Assembly (NCBI GenBank): GCA_947172415.1
Contig: OX359197.1
Coordinates: 5,333,673 to 5,397,672, forward strand
DNA: 64,000 nt
From: Chondrosia reniformis
Taxonomy: Eukaryota > Porifera > Demospongiae > Chondrillida > Chondrillidae
Direction of reading: 5' to 3'
Each line of letters begins with the position of its first letter. Within the stretch, counting starts at the first letter, position 1. The notes under the pieces are model-generated. The model was not told where the DNA came from, did not search any database, and was given only the letters and a program-made list of their open reading frames with translations. Of this stretch, positions 45,620 to 61,521 are shown one piece after another. The translations under genes and the position numbers were made by a program.

Positions 45620-48600
45620 CTACATAAAAAGAGGCTTAAAATCCTTCCTTCCAGCCTTTGTACATTTTATAGAATAAGGTTGAAATAGATGCATGTATTG
45701 TATGTATGTATGTACGTTTGGTTGTTATATAATGTTTTGATATCTATGTATATGTACATACAAGTACATATAATACGTGCCTTCAATAAATACTTTCATC
45801 ATGTCAGGGTCTCTTACAACCTAGTCATTAGGCTATTGGATCTAGCACAGTTACAGTAAGGTTTTCAGAGAGATCTCCCATAGCAACCACCCCCACAGTT
45901 ATAAAGTCTCTTTCAGGTATTTTTACTAATCCTCTTTCAAATTTAACTTGCACTGTGAAAACATCAATATAAGAAGAGTTCAGACTATAAACACCATGCA
46001 TTTCACTATCATTTTCTATAATGATCACTTCAGAGTTTGAGTTAGATCCAAGTTGTATGCCTTTATCAGTTCCTGTAGTACCCAATACCAAGTTTTGGTT
46101 TAATTATGTAGGGGTTTACTATTGTTTAACTACAATTAAGCATATATATGTTTATCCTTCTTTGTAAGGAGAGGCATTTAGTTTTGCTTAGTACATTGCC
46201 ATTTACTATGGACTCTATGTATATTCTGTGATGCTAAAGATTACCAGTATAATTGTCTACAATGGTCACAAGAGCCATATCTGGGTCTTCAGTCATCACA
46301 TCAGGTTGATCTTTAGGGATTGATAGATCAGCTCTCAAGTCCTCACCACACTTGAGCTCCTTCACATCATCAGACCTTGCTGATATTATGCAATCCTCAT
46401 TTTCTGTTTCTCCCGCAAGGAAAGTAAGAGTGCAGGTTCTTGGAATGTAATCATCAGAATCTATATATGTATAGGAGGGAACATAGTGTGTAATACCATT
46501 CATTAAATTTACTTTTATTTGCTTACTAGTTGACACATCTGTAATATTAATAGTTACTGTAACAGGTTTGGCTGGTACTTTATCAAGAACAACTCTCAAT
46601 GATACATTCTCCCCTTTTCTTACACTGTAGTCTGGTGGACTGAAACTAACATTGATAACTATAACAAACCAACACAGGACAGACAATTTAAAATGTATAA
46701 CTACAATAATTTTAGTATCTCTCACCATCAGAATCCTTGATCAAAAGTGTGGTAACATTAGGGTTTCCTACTTCAACATCAGGCTTATCTGATGACACGG
46801 TTAGAATGAAAATCTCATCTAACTCATCAATATTATCTTCTACAATTGTAATGTTTAGTTTCTTCTCTGTTTCATTGGCAAGGAATGTCACATCCATCAC
46901 AAGGAAGACATAATCAATAAGACCTGTAAGAGTCATGATTTAAGCATATATAAGCATATACAAGCATCATTATAAGAATACATTATGCATAATCTAGTGC
47001 ATGTAGTCTTCCAAATTTTGAACTTACGCTGAGCTGAAATGTCTGTGGCACTGACTTGCACTGTATAGTTAAATGGTACTGGTTTTGATGAGATTAACCT
47101 TACTGTAACAGACCCATCTGATTCCATTGCAGTATACATGGGCATTTCCCAGAAAACTGAAACGTTTGCTAAATTATTAAATAAATACGTATAAATACTA
47201 ATTAGCATTGAGAAAAGGAAAGATTTGCAATAGTAACACATAATCACTTTAATTTTATTGTTTTCATTACGCGATTTATATATGGCTTCATGTTACAGAT
47301 GTATATATGAATATATATATAATACGAGTTCATACGCAACTATTGTAACACTTAATTTATACGTCAATACATTATTTTTGCAAATGCACTAGAGAAACAT
47401 CACAAGGGACATTGTTCATGAAATAAATTAAAGGCCCCAGCCTTTATATCCCTGTGTGCAAGTTACCAAATTATCTCTAACCCTGTTGTTTATGTGAATG
47501 CATGCAAGCAACCAACGGTACTCCTAAAGGCAAGTCAAATCTGCAGTGATTATTGGCTGAGACCCCCTGCATGAGACTGGAATTTTTGCTGATAATGGCA
47601 TGCAGATGCATCATCTTTAGTCTATACTAAGGTGTGAAAAGGTAATTGGAAGGCCATGTGTTTAACCTTATATGATCTGTAGAGACTACTACTCTGTATG
47701 GAGCAGTTGAGAATTCCAGTGTGGCTAAGTCTTGTAGCGTTGATAATACCTGATTGTGATTATTTTAGGAGTCATTTGCATCCGTATTATATTATATACC
47801 TCAGTGTGATTATCTTGGGAGTCACTTGCATCCGTGTATAAATTTGTAACTTGCACTGTGTAGTACTTGATTGTATTATATACGTATATACAGTACAGTA
47901 TGGATAGTGTGCACTATGTGGGGGTGTAAGTGTGGAATTTTAACTAGCGGCCATTTTGGAGGTCAAAAAGGACCCATAAGTATAATAATAAAATCTGTAT
48001 TTTTACACGGTGTAAGCAGCTTTGTGCAGCCTTATTTCTCATCTCATGTCATATAATCTCATATTATTATATGAGATTCAGGATATCACTTGCAGCCTTC
48101 TGTCGGAAGTGAGTTATGATGTTACTCTGGAGCTCACACTACAGCCCCTTGATGAACACACTCTCAGACATGCATCTGCAATCACTGACGAAGGTGCCAG
48201 AGCAGACATACAGGCCAAAGGATTCTGGGGAACCTGTCACCAACATACATTTTTGATGTCAAGGTATTTAACCCACACGCACCATCCAACAAGAAGTTTT
48301 CCATCCCTGCCTGTTATGCCCACCATGAACAAATCAAACGGCGCCTGTATGAGCAGAGGATCAACGGAGTTGAACTGGCCTCAGCACTACCAGAGGCATG
48401 GGTAAATCTGCTACAGTGTTCTATGGACTTCTGGCTGACAAGTTGCCACCAAGACCAAACAACCATTTTCCAGCACCATCACATGGATCAGATGCATGCT
48501 GAATTTTTCACTGATCAGATCATCTGTTTCTTGCTGGAGAGGATCACGCCACAACAGCTGTCCCAGATTGCCCCATTCTACTACACTGGCAATCTGGGAA

Positions 48601-48963
48601 GCCAGAATCTAACTGATCATAACATTCAATCTTGTGCTCAACCTTGTGTAACTATGTTTTGGTGATTATTTTTACTATTTTTGTGTAATAGTTTTTATGC
48701 ATCTTTGTGCAGCCTTACTTCGTCTAAGCAAAGGTTCTTTGTTAGTTAACAAAAGGTGTGCACTATAAATTGAACTAACTGTGTCTTTTTTCCTGAATAC
48801 TTGAAATAGTCATCTTTAGTGAGTCAACTTCCTCCCTGATAAATTCAATCTCCAATTCACTCTGTTTCCATAACAACACTAGTCCTACACCTTCTAAAAA
48901 CACCACAAAGAGGGTGCTGGCACAGACAATCTTCAAAATCAACAACTCCTTAGTGTTTGACAT
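44652..48963 (-). CDS. Gene D: membrane-anchored Calx-beta / VWD-ITIH-C-like protein
   Basis: Minus-strand exons with matching phase-1 joints: 48963-48780 (anchor), 47168-47028, 46923-46726, 46658-46245, 46072-46007, 45619-45071, 45004-44652; 1905 nt, 634 residues. The anchor exon has a hydrophobic segment ILKIVCASTLFVVFLEGVGL after a short N-terminus, then an acidic coil, so a type II membrane protein is likely. Exons 2-3 form one Calx-beta (MYTAMESDGSVTVRL; VEDNIDELDEIFILTV) and exon 4 another (YSVRKGENVSLRVVL; LTFLAGETENEDC). Exon 6 begins GDPLFEVPLPNPE and has LCYEVHGNSGEIFNLISDG, like the C-terminal VWD-like domain of ITIH proteins, and SHGLLGQFWNIP follows. Exon 5 uses GATA|GTGAAA as donor; reading through it gives a different C-terminus with a stop at 45828. 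The join from the anchor exon over 1.6 kb is the least certain. Confidence 0.7.
47169..48050. other. Intron 1 of gene D, left part
   Basis: No exon or known repeat is seen. Two diverged copies of GTGATTAT.TT.GGAGTCA.TTGCATCCGT occur near 47752-47840. Confidence 0.4.
48050..48660 (+). mobile_element. Fossil fragment of a retroelement, C-terminal region
   Basis: The plus strand carries remnants of the region that follows the reverse transcriptase in a retroelement family common in cnidarians and sponges (recognisable by LQPLDEHTLRHASA and GARADIQAKGFWG). I cannot decide from the tail alone between a LINE-type and another RT-bearing family. The copy is broken, with several breaks, is truncated at its 5' side and lacks the polymerase domain. 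It lies inside the first intron of gene D, in the opposite orientation. Terminal repeats were not found. It looks moderately old. Confidence 0.65.
48780..48963 (-). CDS. Gene D exon 1: signal-anchor exon
   Basis: A 184-nt exon with the same length, phase and sequence plan as the first exons of gene B (60055-59872) and gene C (54435-54252): MSNTKELLILKIVC, a hydrophobic segment, LWKQSELEIEFIREEVDSL and a terminal SIQEKRH. It is followed by a GTTAGT donor. It is closer to gene B's copy than to gene C's, in line with the duplication of the flanking DNA. Confidence 0.8.
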
Positions 48964-50420
48964 TATTTAAGTTCCTTATATGCGAGGCTAATACAAACTT
49001 GATTGTGTTTTATAATCTCTATGGTTACACAGCCTGTTGGTATAAAAACAGATCATGACAACCCATCAATCAACTGAAGATTAGAGGCTTCTAATTGACT
49101 CAATTGCAAGTCATATGTAAATGCATGGAAGCCATAAATATATCCAGAACAGTTCATGCATGATTGTGTACATTAACTAATTAAAGCCAAACACAATCCA
49201 TGGCCAGCAATATTGATAATTTGGATCTTTCAACACCATTCCTGTATACAGGTATACCTTCTAAAAGTACGTGTACTACAGGTGATGGTACAGATATCTA
49301 GTCTTCAAAATAGCTTGATCATGACACTATTTCTGTGGCTATTATATAAGTTAGAATCCAAATAAAGTGATAATTTGTTTATTCTCCAAGCTAACTGAGT
49401 ATATGAGGCTTCTAATGGACTGGATCTAGACCTCAAGGATAATTGAAAGCCATAAAGATATCCAAAACACTTCATTATATATATGCATGATTGCATATGT
49501 CCCCTATATATAGATATATATAAAATCAAACAAATATCAAGACATTCAATTCATAGGGAGTACATTTAGCATAAACTGAGAATAGGAAGATGAGAGCTAG
49601 GGTAATTTGTTACATCAACCAGCCAGGTGGCCATAGTCATGTCTGGAGGACCTAAGTCCTATTAAAATGGCAACCAGCTGCAGTGATCACCTCCCAGGCA
49701 TCCAAGATGACAAAATTCATAGCATCATACAAAAATTAAGCTGAGTAGTTGATCAGTGTCACATCAATGGCCGGATCCATCTGATTCCTTCAACGTGTAT
49801 ATATATTGTGTCACAACAACATACGCATATAATATATATAAATATAATTCAGATGCAATTTTAGAGAAATATGAGTTGATATTATTATTTTATTGAACCT
49901 GTAGTATCCATGGATACCATGCATACTAATGATGGTATAAAGTTTTCAGTTTTTGATATACCGTAAATGTTGTTATAATAAATGTGTTACACTAATAGTT
50001 TGGTGTATGATCATCATCAGTTATGGTGACTTTGGCTTCATAAGGAACATCTCTCAGGACATGAGCTGTCGTTGGGTTCTTCAGCTCAATAGTAAAGTAC
50101 TCCCTTAGCTCAGGTATATCATCGTTAGTAATACTGATGTGGAATGTTGTTCTTCTCTTATTAGCAGGCATTGCAGTCTGAAACACTAGTCCCTTCCAAT
50201 CTTCACCCTCTGTATATAACAGAGTGGATGCTACATAAGTGTATGCATACTGATTGATTCTATATATGCAAACATTTAAGTGTATGTATATAGCGTATAA
50301 ACCCAATCTAATTAATTATGGTATAGAGGACAGGATCAATTCACTAAAGTATATATATTTTAACAAATTTTACATGAATACACTGAGTAATAATAAATAC
50401 GTACATGCCACCAATGTTTA
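48964..50420. repeat. Duplicated intergenic segment, left copy
   Basis: Collinear with about 60056-61900. It includes the DNA upstream of the anchor exon and the last Calx-beta exon of the neighbouring gene (49992-50209 against 61522-61739). Landmarks are TATGCGAGGCTAA, TATACAGGTATACCTTCTAA, ACATCAACCAGCCAGGTGGC and CACCTCCCAGGCATCCAAGA. The right copy has in addition a ~250-bp local tandem duplication. Confidence 0.9.
49992..50209 (-). pseudogene. Orphan Calx-beta terminal exon
   Basis: A 218-nt exon identical in size and nearly identical in sequence to the last exon of gene E (61739-61522): GEDWKGLVFQTAMPANKRRT, ITNDDIPELREYFTIEL, then a stop after HTPNY. The acceptor TATATACAG is intact. 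No first-half Calx-beta exon lies upstream of it; the next minus-strand exon on the right is the end of gene C, which already has a stop. It is therefore a displaced exon carried along by the segmental duplication, unless gene C can splice into it by skipping its own last exon. Confidence 0.7.
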
Positions 50421-50527
50421 TTAAGATATGATTATCGGTAGCACTAGCTAATTATAAGTGTATGAACCCATTCTAATTATATAGTAGAATATCCATGCAG
50501 TTAGCTATGATCATCAGTAGCACGATA

Positions 50528-53500
50528 TTAGACATGTGAGCCTACACTACACCACACAATTAGGAAGATGACCTTATCCTTGTTGCAGTTCTGTACAGAT
50601 ACTCTAAATTTTGTTGTAGAGATCCATTTTGCAGTGACTCCGTTAGCAATAGCTGGTGCAGTAACAGTTTCCCCATCAAATGTGACAGACCTGCTGTAGA
50701 GCTCAATGTGAATCTGATGACACAAGCCTTCGTCATCCACTGCCAGAATGGCAATTTCTGACATGATATTTCCAACCTCTGGGTTAGTAGCCAAGGTCAG
50801 ACGAGTATTCACGGAGACACAATAGTCCGAGACTAGATTGTACATTTCATAATGGGTACCATGTACCTCATAGCAGAGACCAAATCTCTTTGTACTAACT
50901 TTATCTCTCAGGTTATGAGGTACCTCTACTGGTACAGTAAAGAGGGGATCCCCAATCATGTCACCATCCAACAAGAGATGTAGTCTTCTTAGTTACATGC
51001 AAGAGAATTATTGATAAAAATTGTTAACTGTGTTGTACGTAGTAGCTGATAAATTGGTAAAACGCCTGGTTAGTGTGTAATGAAATTGGTTTTGATTCCA
51101 TATACATATGTACGCATATACAGTTTTGTTATTAACTTAGAATTTGAAGGGTTTTGGTTTTACATCCCAAGTCTGTGTTCCCAGTGTGAGTAAATGATAG
51201 TCTAAAGCTTGACTATTACCTCTTGGTTCAAAGTTCAAAAGGATTATTAATAAAGGTCAAAAGACAAATGGGTGCAACCTGGGTCCTACGTATATATCAA
51301 GAAAAGTCTCATCTCTAGATCTATCTGGGTAAATCGATCCAGAATTTATATATAGATAGGGATATCTGCATAAGAAGTAGGATTATAGGTACATCACACT
51401 TAAGACTAATGAAAAGTATATACAGTACATAATAGACTATCTCAGTTACTGTCTCTGATAACTACAAGTGAGGTACTATCTTGAAGCCCTTGGAGTGCAC
51501 TAGTTAGGATTAATTGAAATTCTTCTTCTTCTTCAATCCCCAATCATGTCACCATCCACTGTATTAACAAGAGATGTAGTCTTCTTAGTTACATGCAAGA
51601 GAATTATTGATAAAAATTGTTAACTGTGTTGTACGTAGTAGCTGATTAATTGGTAAAACGCCTGGTTAGTGTGTAATGAAATTGGTTTCGATTCCATATA
51701 CATACGTATGTACGCATATACAGTTTTGTTATTAACTTAAAATTTGAAGGGTTTTGGTTTTACATCCCAGATCTGTGCTCCCAGTGTGAGTAAATGATAG
51801 TCTAAAGTTTGATTATTATGTACCTCTTGGTTCAAAGTTCAAAAGGATTATTAATAAGGGTCAAAAGACAAATGGGTGCAACTGGATCCTACGTATATAT
51901 CAAGAAAAGTCTCATCTCTAGATCTATCTGGGCAAATAGATCCAGAATTTATATATAAATAGGGATGTCTACATAAGAAGTAGGATTATAGGTACACCAC
52001 ACACTTAGATAAATAGTCTGGAAGTGTGGAATCATTAAGACTAATGAACAGTATGTACTGTATATAATAGACTATCTCAGTTACGTATATACAGGAACTT
52101 ACTGTCTCTGATAACTACAATTGAGGTACTATCTTGAAGCCCTTGGAGTGCACTAGTTAGGATTAATTGAAATTCTTCTTCTTCTTCATCTTCATCATCA
52201 GGAGTTATGTCAAAGTTAATACACTCTCTAGTAGACATAGGCGGAAATACGACATCTTTGGGGTCACCAAAGTCCCCACCTACGTACATAATAATAAATT
52301 TATGTATGTACTGTAGATGGACATAGTGTGATTCCAAATTATTTAAAACTCAAATTAAAGTAACTAAATTCCGAAAGAGGTCACTTTGATATACGTATAT
52401 AAACAGTTGCACTCTATCAGACAATATACAATTTATATGGTATAAATTGTCTAATTTGACTTACTCTCAGCCATTGAATCCCCAACATCCATATCTCCAC
52501 TAGCAACTGTTTCCCCATCTATGTATATATACATTATGTTAAAAGATAATAGTAATGATAGTCCATATATATATACGTAATAATAATACATGTATTTTCC
52601 ATTCCTTTAAAGTTTCACCATGTGAATGGCTCACTGGAGCATAATAGTCCATCATAAAGTACAAAGTATATAATATGAAATTAGAGAGAGAGGATGGTTC
52701 TTATAATAATTGTTTATGAGATTGCTTGCATATACGTGTATGTACCTACGTATATATAGCAATTTATATTACTACTACATATCTAGATCTGTATAATATA
52801 GCCAACTATACATAGTCATTCATACACATATATACCTGATGATGTTCCTTCTACAGTGACAATATCAGTATTGTTAAGTGTCCCCTCTCTCAATATGCAG
52901 ACTTCAACAAATTCATCATCCTCTTCAATAGTATTCGTTAGTTTTTCAAATCTGTATGTAGGTTGGCCTATACAGAATGGAATATATGGAATAATTAGAA
53001 ATAATTAATTGCTGCATATTACATACAATGGTATACAATGCCTGAGTTTATAGCTAAGCTACTAGTAGTTAATATCTTGTGATTACAGAGTTACTTAATG
53101 TAATGAAATTGATATACTGTAATACACTAACTTACGTACTTTCGTCTATTATTGTCATTAAAGATAAACTTATAGTGATATACATACATAATGAAGGCCT
53201 GCTCTTCACTCAGCAACTTTGAATTCAAGAGAAACATATCTAACTTAATATTTGATATATTTATTAGTACATGTATATTAGTTTTATCATTTTTGTGATC
53301 ATATCCTCTCAAATGGACTTTTTCTTCCCCTCCCATTATATACATATTTCATTCCTTTACAAATGGATTTTTTCTTCCCCCTTCCATTATAGATCTATTT
53401 CATCACTTTTCAATGTACAGTAGTCAGCACTTTTGTATAATCCTCCACCCTGTTTATTCATGTATATTTCTGTCTGGCCCTCTGCAAAGATATGTAGGCT

Positions 53501-54435
53501 AATGGGATTTCCCAGACTAATGTTCAGTTTGTACTATATATACAGCCCCACTTCAATGGCCACAAACCATAGACTGTCACTCTTTGTAAGCCGCTTTAGA
53601 CTAAAAATTTCATTGCCCTTACCTTTTGGTCCTTGATTACACATTTCTCCCTTTTCACCTTTGAAGCCTTGAGGTCCTATCATTCCTTTAGGTCCTGGGG
53701 CACCTTCCTCACCTTTGGGGCCTGGTGCACCTTCCTCGCCTTTGGGGCCTGGGGCACCTTCCCCGCCTTTAGGTCCCGGTGCACCTTTTTCACCTGTGTG
53801 TCCTGGGGCACCTGCAATCCCTGGATCCCCCATTTCACCTAATACACTTTAATGTAACAACAAGTTAAAATTCATATTAAGCACATAATGTACCTTTACT
53901 TCCAATCCTGCCATCTCTACCATCTCTTCCTGGTTGTCCCTGAGAGCCGGGTGCTCCAGGAGGGCCTTTTAAGAATGGAATTAAAGGTTCTAGCATACCT
54001 AGGTCAAGCTGCCCAGGTTCACCTGGATCTCCTTTCTGGCCAGTACAAGGACACACAGTAGTGGTAGGGTCTGTGTCACCCTTAGATTTAGCTCTCTTGT
54101 CCCTTATAACTCCTATATAGTGATTCATCAAATACTTGATTGCTACCTTTATAGATAAAACACATTTTTATGTAAGTACTAGACTTTATATTGCTACCCC
54201 TTCTAATTTCTTCTTCAGCTGCTAAGCCTCTTCACTATAAATTCAACTAACTGTGACTTTTTTCCTGAATACTTGAAATAGTCATCTTTAGTGAGTCAAT
54301 ATCTTCTCTGATTAATTCAATCTCCAATTCATTATGTTTCCATAGCAACACTAGTCCTACACCTTCTAAAAGCACTACAAAGAGGGTGATGGCACAGACA
54401 ATCTTCAAAATGCACACCTCCTTAGAGCTTGACAT
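50528..54435 (-). CDS. Gene C: membrane-anchored collagen / Calx-beta / VWD-like protein, probably damaged
   Basis: Exons 54435-54252 (anchor), 54142-53894 and 53838-53623 (collagen), 52967-52836, 52518-52465, 52279-52103 (Calx-beta) join with phase-1 introns. The anchor exon carries ILKIVCAITLFVVLLEGVGL. Collagen begins after the VCPC motif (TGQKGDPGEPGQ), contains MLEPLIPFLKGPPGAPG, and continues with GAPGPKGEEGAPGPKGEEG. Calx-beta pieces include TIEEDDEFVEVCILREG and ITPDDEDEEEEEFQLIL. A last exon at 50974-50528 has GDPLFTVPVEVP and GLCYEVHGTHYEMYNLVSD, but ends early, before the HGLLGQFW part present in gene D. Its splice acceptor seems to have been lost in a local tandem duplication (see 50948-52200). 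The anchor-collagen part looks functional. The C-terminal part may be truncated. Confidence 0.7.
50948..52200. repeat. ~0.6-kb tandem duplication across gene C exons
   Basis: About 50948-51535 and 51536-52200 are direct copies, each running from the start of the VWD-like exon through the intron into the end of the preceding Calx-beta exon. The right copy keeps the acceptor TTAATACAG before TGGATGG (near 51555). In the left copy, next to the complete VWD-like exon, these 8 bases are missing. The duplicated Calx-beta exon end near 51446 has donor GTAACT instead of GTAAGT. Confidence 0.85.
52980..53620. other. Intron of gene C
   Basis: Intron between the second collagen exon and the first Calx-beta exon. 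It contains an imperfect ~50-bp direct repeat (CAAATGGA.TTTTTCTTCCCC, near 53310 and 53361) and otherwise nothing that I recognise. Confidence 0.5.
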
Positions 54436-55483
54436 TGTAATAAGCTCAGTGGCTACATAGCCTTTGAGTACAAATATAGGTATATTGAAGCCACCAGTGA
54501 GTCCACTATGAGTCCACTGAGGCTTCTATAATTGACCTCAAGGGTGATTGGAAACCATAAATATGTTCAAAACAGTGCATGATTGTATCCTCTCACATCA
54601 AAGTAGAATCAATGTACATAACATATGTGTATGCTATAAATGTTTTTTTTATACATTTGGTACATTTGCTAATGAGACTAAAATCTAGTTAATCATTGTA
54701 AGTTATAGCCCCCTAGAAAGTAGTACTCTGATCAATACGTATATAGATATAGTAATAGCCATTTATTATAGAGTGTTTATGTCAAGTTGGATGCTGAATT
54801 AAATTCATTATACAGTATTCGATTCTAACAATGATCATGAGTATGTATATAGATTTGTGTCCGGAGTCATGGCTGATCAATTTGTTTTATATACTTGTAT
54901 AACTGTTTCCCAATCATTTTGCCTTCTCTAGGAGAATCATGATCAAATACAAAATTATAATAAGATCCAGAAATACAAAGTATAGGAAGTATATTTGCTC
55001 AAGGCCTTATATACAATCAGCCAGCCTAGAAGCAATTTAATATTCATACTTCTTTTCTTCCCTATCTTCTGAGTGTCACATGACAGGAAGCAGTAAAATG
55101 GCAGGTATATAGAATTGTCTATATATGAGGCAACAGATTTTTACTCAGATTTCTACCTAAAGAAGACTCCAGAGTTGAGAGTCCAAAAGAAGATCAACCA
55201 AACCCGTGTTCTTTAGATGCTGAAAAGATCAGACAAAGACTCTGTTATAAATTAAATTACCTATTTTAAGAAACATCTGTCATTAAAATTGTGTGGGCTT
55301 ATATGGAGTAGCTACTATTTTCAATATGATTTCATAAAAAAAGTATATTAATTGCATCAATGTATAATATTACATGAACATGCACCAAATTAAGGGTAAA
55401 TATATCTTTTATCATGAAAAGGGAGTATAATGTTTTGCATAAATCTTGTCACACTAAGATTGTTACATACATCTAGATCACCA
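54436..55483. other. Spacer between genes B and C
   Basis: This should hold the promoter of gene C and the 3' end of gene B. About 100 bp near 54585-54685 resembles the 3' untranslated region of the kinase gene (35138-35240, landmark ATCCTCTCAC.TCAAAGT). No other feature is seen. Confidence 0.4.
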
Positions 55484-60055
<4,572 letters not shown>

Positions 60056-61521
60056 TATTTAAGTTCCTTATATGCGAGGCTAAACACAACTGATTGTTTT
60101 ATAATCTCTGTGGTTACACAGCCTATTGGTTTAACTATAATTATAAACCGATCACACAACCCATCAATCAACTGAAGATGAGAGGCTTCTAATTGAGTCA
60201 TACGTATATATAGATGCATGAAAGCCATAAATATATCCAGAACAGTTCATGAATGATTGTGTACATTAACTAATTAAGGCCAAAAGCAATCCATGGTCAG
60301 CAATATTGATAATTTGGATCTTTCAACACCATTCCTATATACAGGTATACCTTCTAAAAGCATGTGTACTACAGGTGATGGTACAGATATCTATATAGTC
60401 TTCAAAGTAGCTTGATCATGACACTATTTCTGTGGCTATTATATACGTAGGCTAGAATCCAAATAAATTGATAGTTTGTTTATTCTCCAAGCTAACTGAG
60501 TATATGAGGCTTCTAATGGACCGGATCTAGACCTCAAGGATAATTGAAAGCCATAAAGATATCCAAAACACTTCATTATATACATGATTGCATATGTCCC
60601 CTAAACATATACATGTACGTATATATAATCAAACAGATATATATCAAGACATTCAATTCATAGGGAGTATATTTAGCATATGTATATAAAACTGCAAATA
60701 AACTGAGAATAGAAAGATGAGAGCTAGGGTAATTTGTTACATCAACCAGCCAGGTGGCCATAGTCATGTCTGGAGGACCAAAGTCCTATTAAAATGGCAA
60801 CCAGCTGCAGTGATCACCTCCCAGGCATCCAAGATGACAAAATTCATAGCATCATATAAAAATTAAGCTAAGTAGTTGATCAGTGTCACATCAATGGCCG
60901 GATCCATGTATATAAAATCAAACAGATATCAAGACATTCAATTCGTAGGGAGTATTTAGCATATGTATATAAAACTGCAAATAAACTGAGAAAAGGAAAA
61001 TGAGAGCTATATAGGGTTTTGTTACATCAACCAGCCAGGTGGCCATAGTCATGTCTTAGCTGGAGGACCTAAGTCCTATTAAAATGGCAACCAGCTGCAG
61101 TGATCACCTCCCAGGCATCCAAGATGACAAAATTGATCAAAAGAACCACCATTTCCATCATAATCTATGCACTGGCTTAGTGCAATTATATAACTCCCAT
61201 TTTTTCAAACATTATTGTAATCTGGCAGTCACAGTATAGCACCATACAAAAATTAAGCTGATTCTGAGTAGTTGATCAGTGTCACACCAATGATCCCTCT
61301 GATTCCTTCAAAGTGTATTATACGTATCTTGTTCCCAAGTGTCACAACAACATGGACATACATATATAATGCAGATGCAATTATATGAGTTGATACTATT
61401 TGATTAAACCTGCAGTATCCATGGATACCATATATACATACTAAACCTTTATCAATAATATGGTATTATAATATTATAAAGTTTTGATATTATAGCTGTT
61501 GGTATTAATAAATGTGTTACA
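60056..61521. repeat. Duplicated intergenic segment, right copy
   Basis: It lies upstream of gene B and is collinear with 48964-49991 (see that entry). Within it, about 60640-60900 and 60905-61140 are direct tandem copies (landmarks AAACTGCAAATAAACTGAGA, CAGCCAGGTGGCCATAGTCA). No gene was found. Confidence 0.85.
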
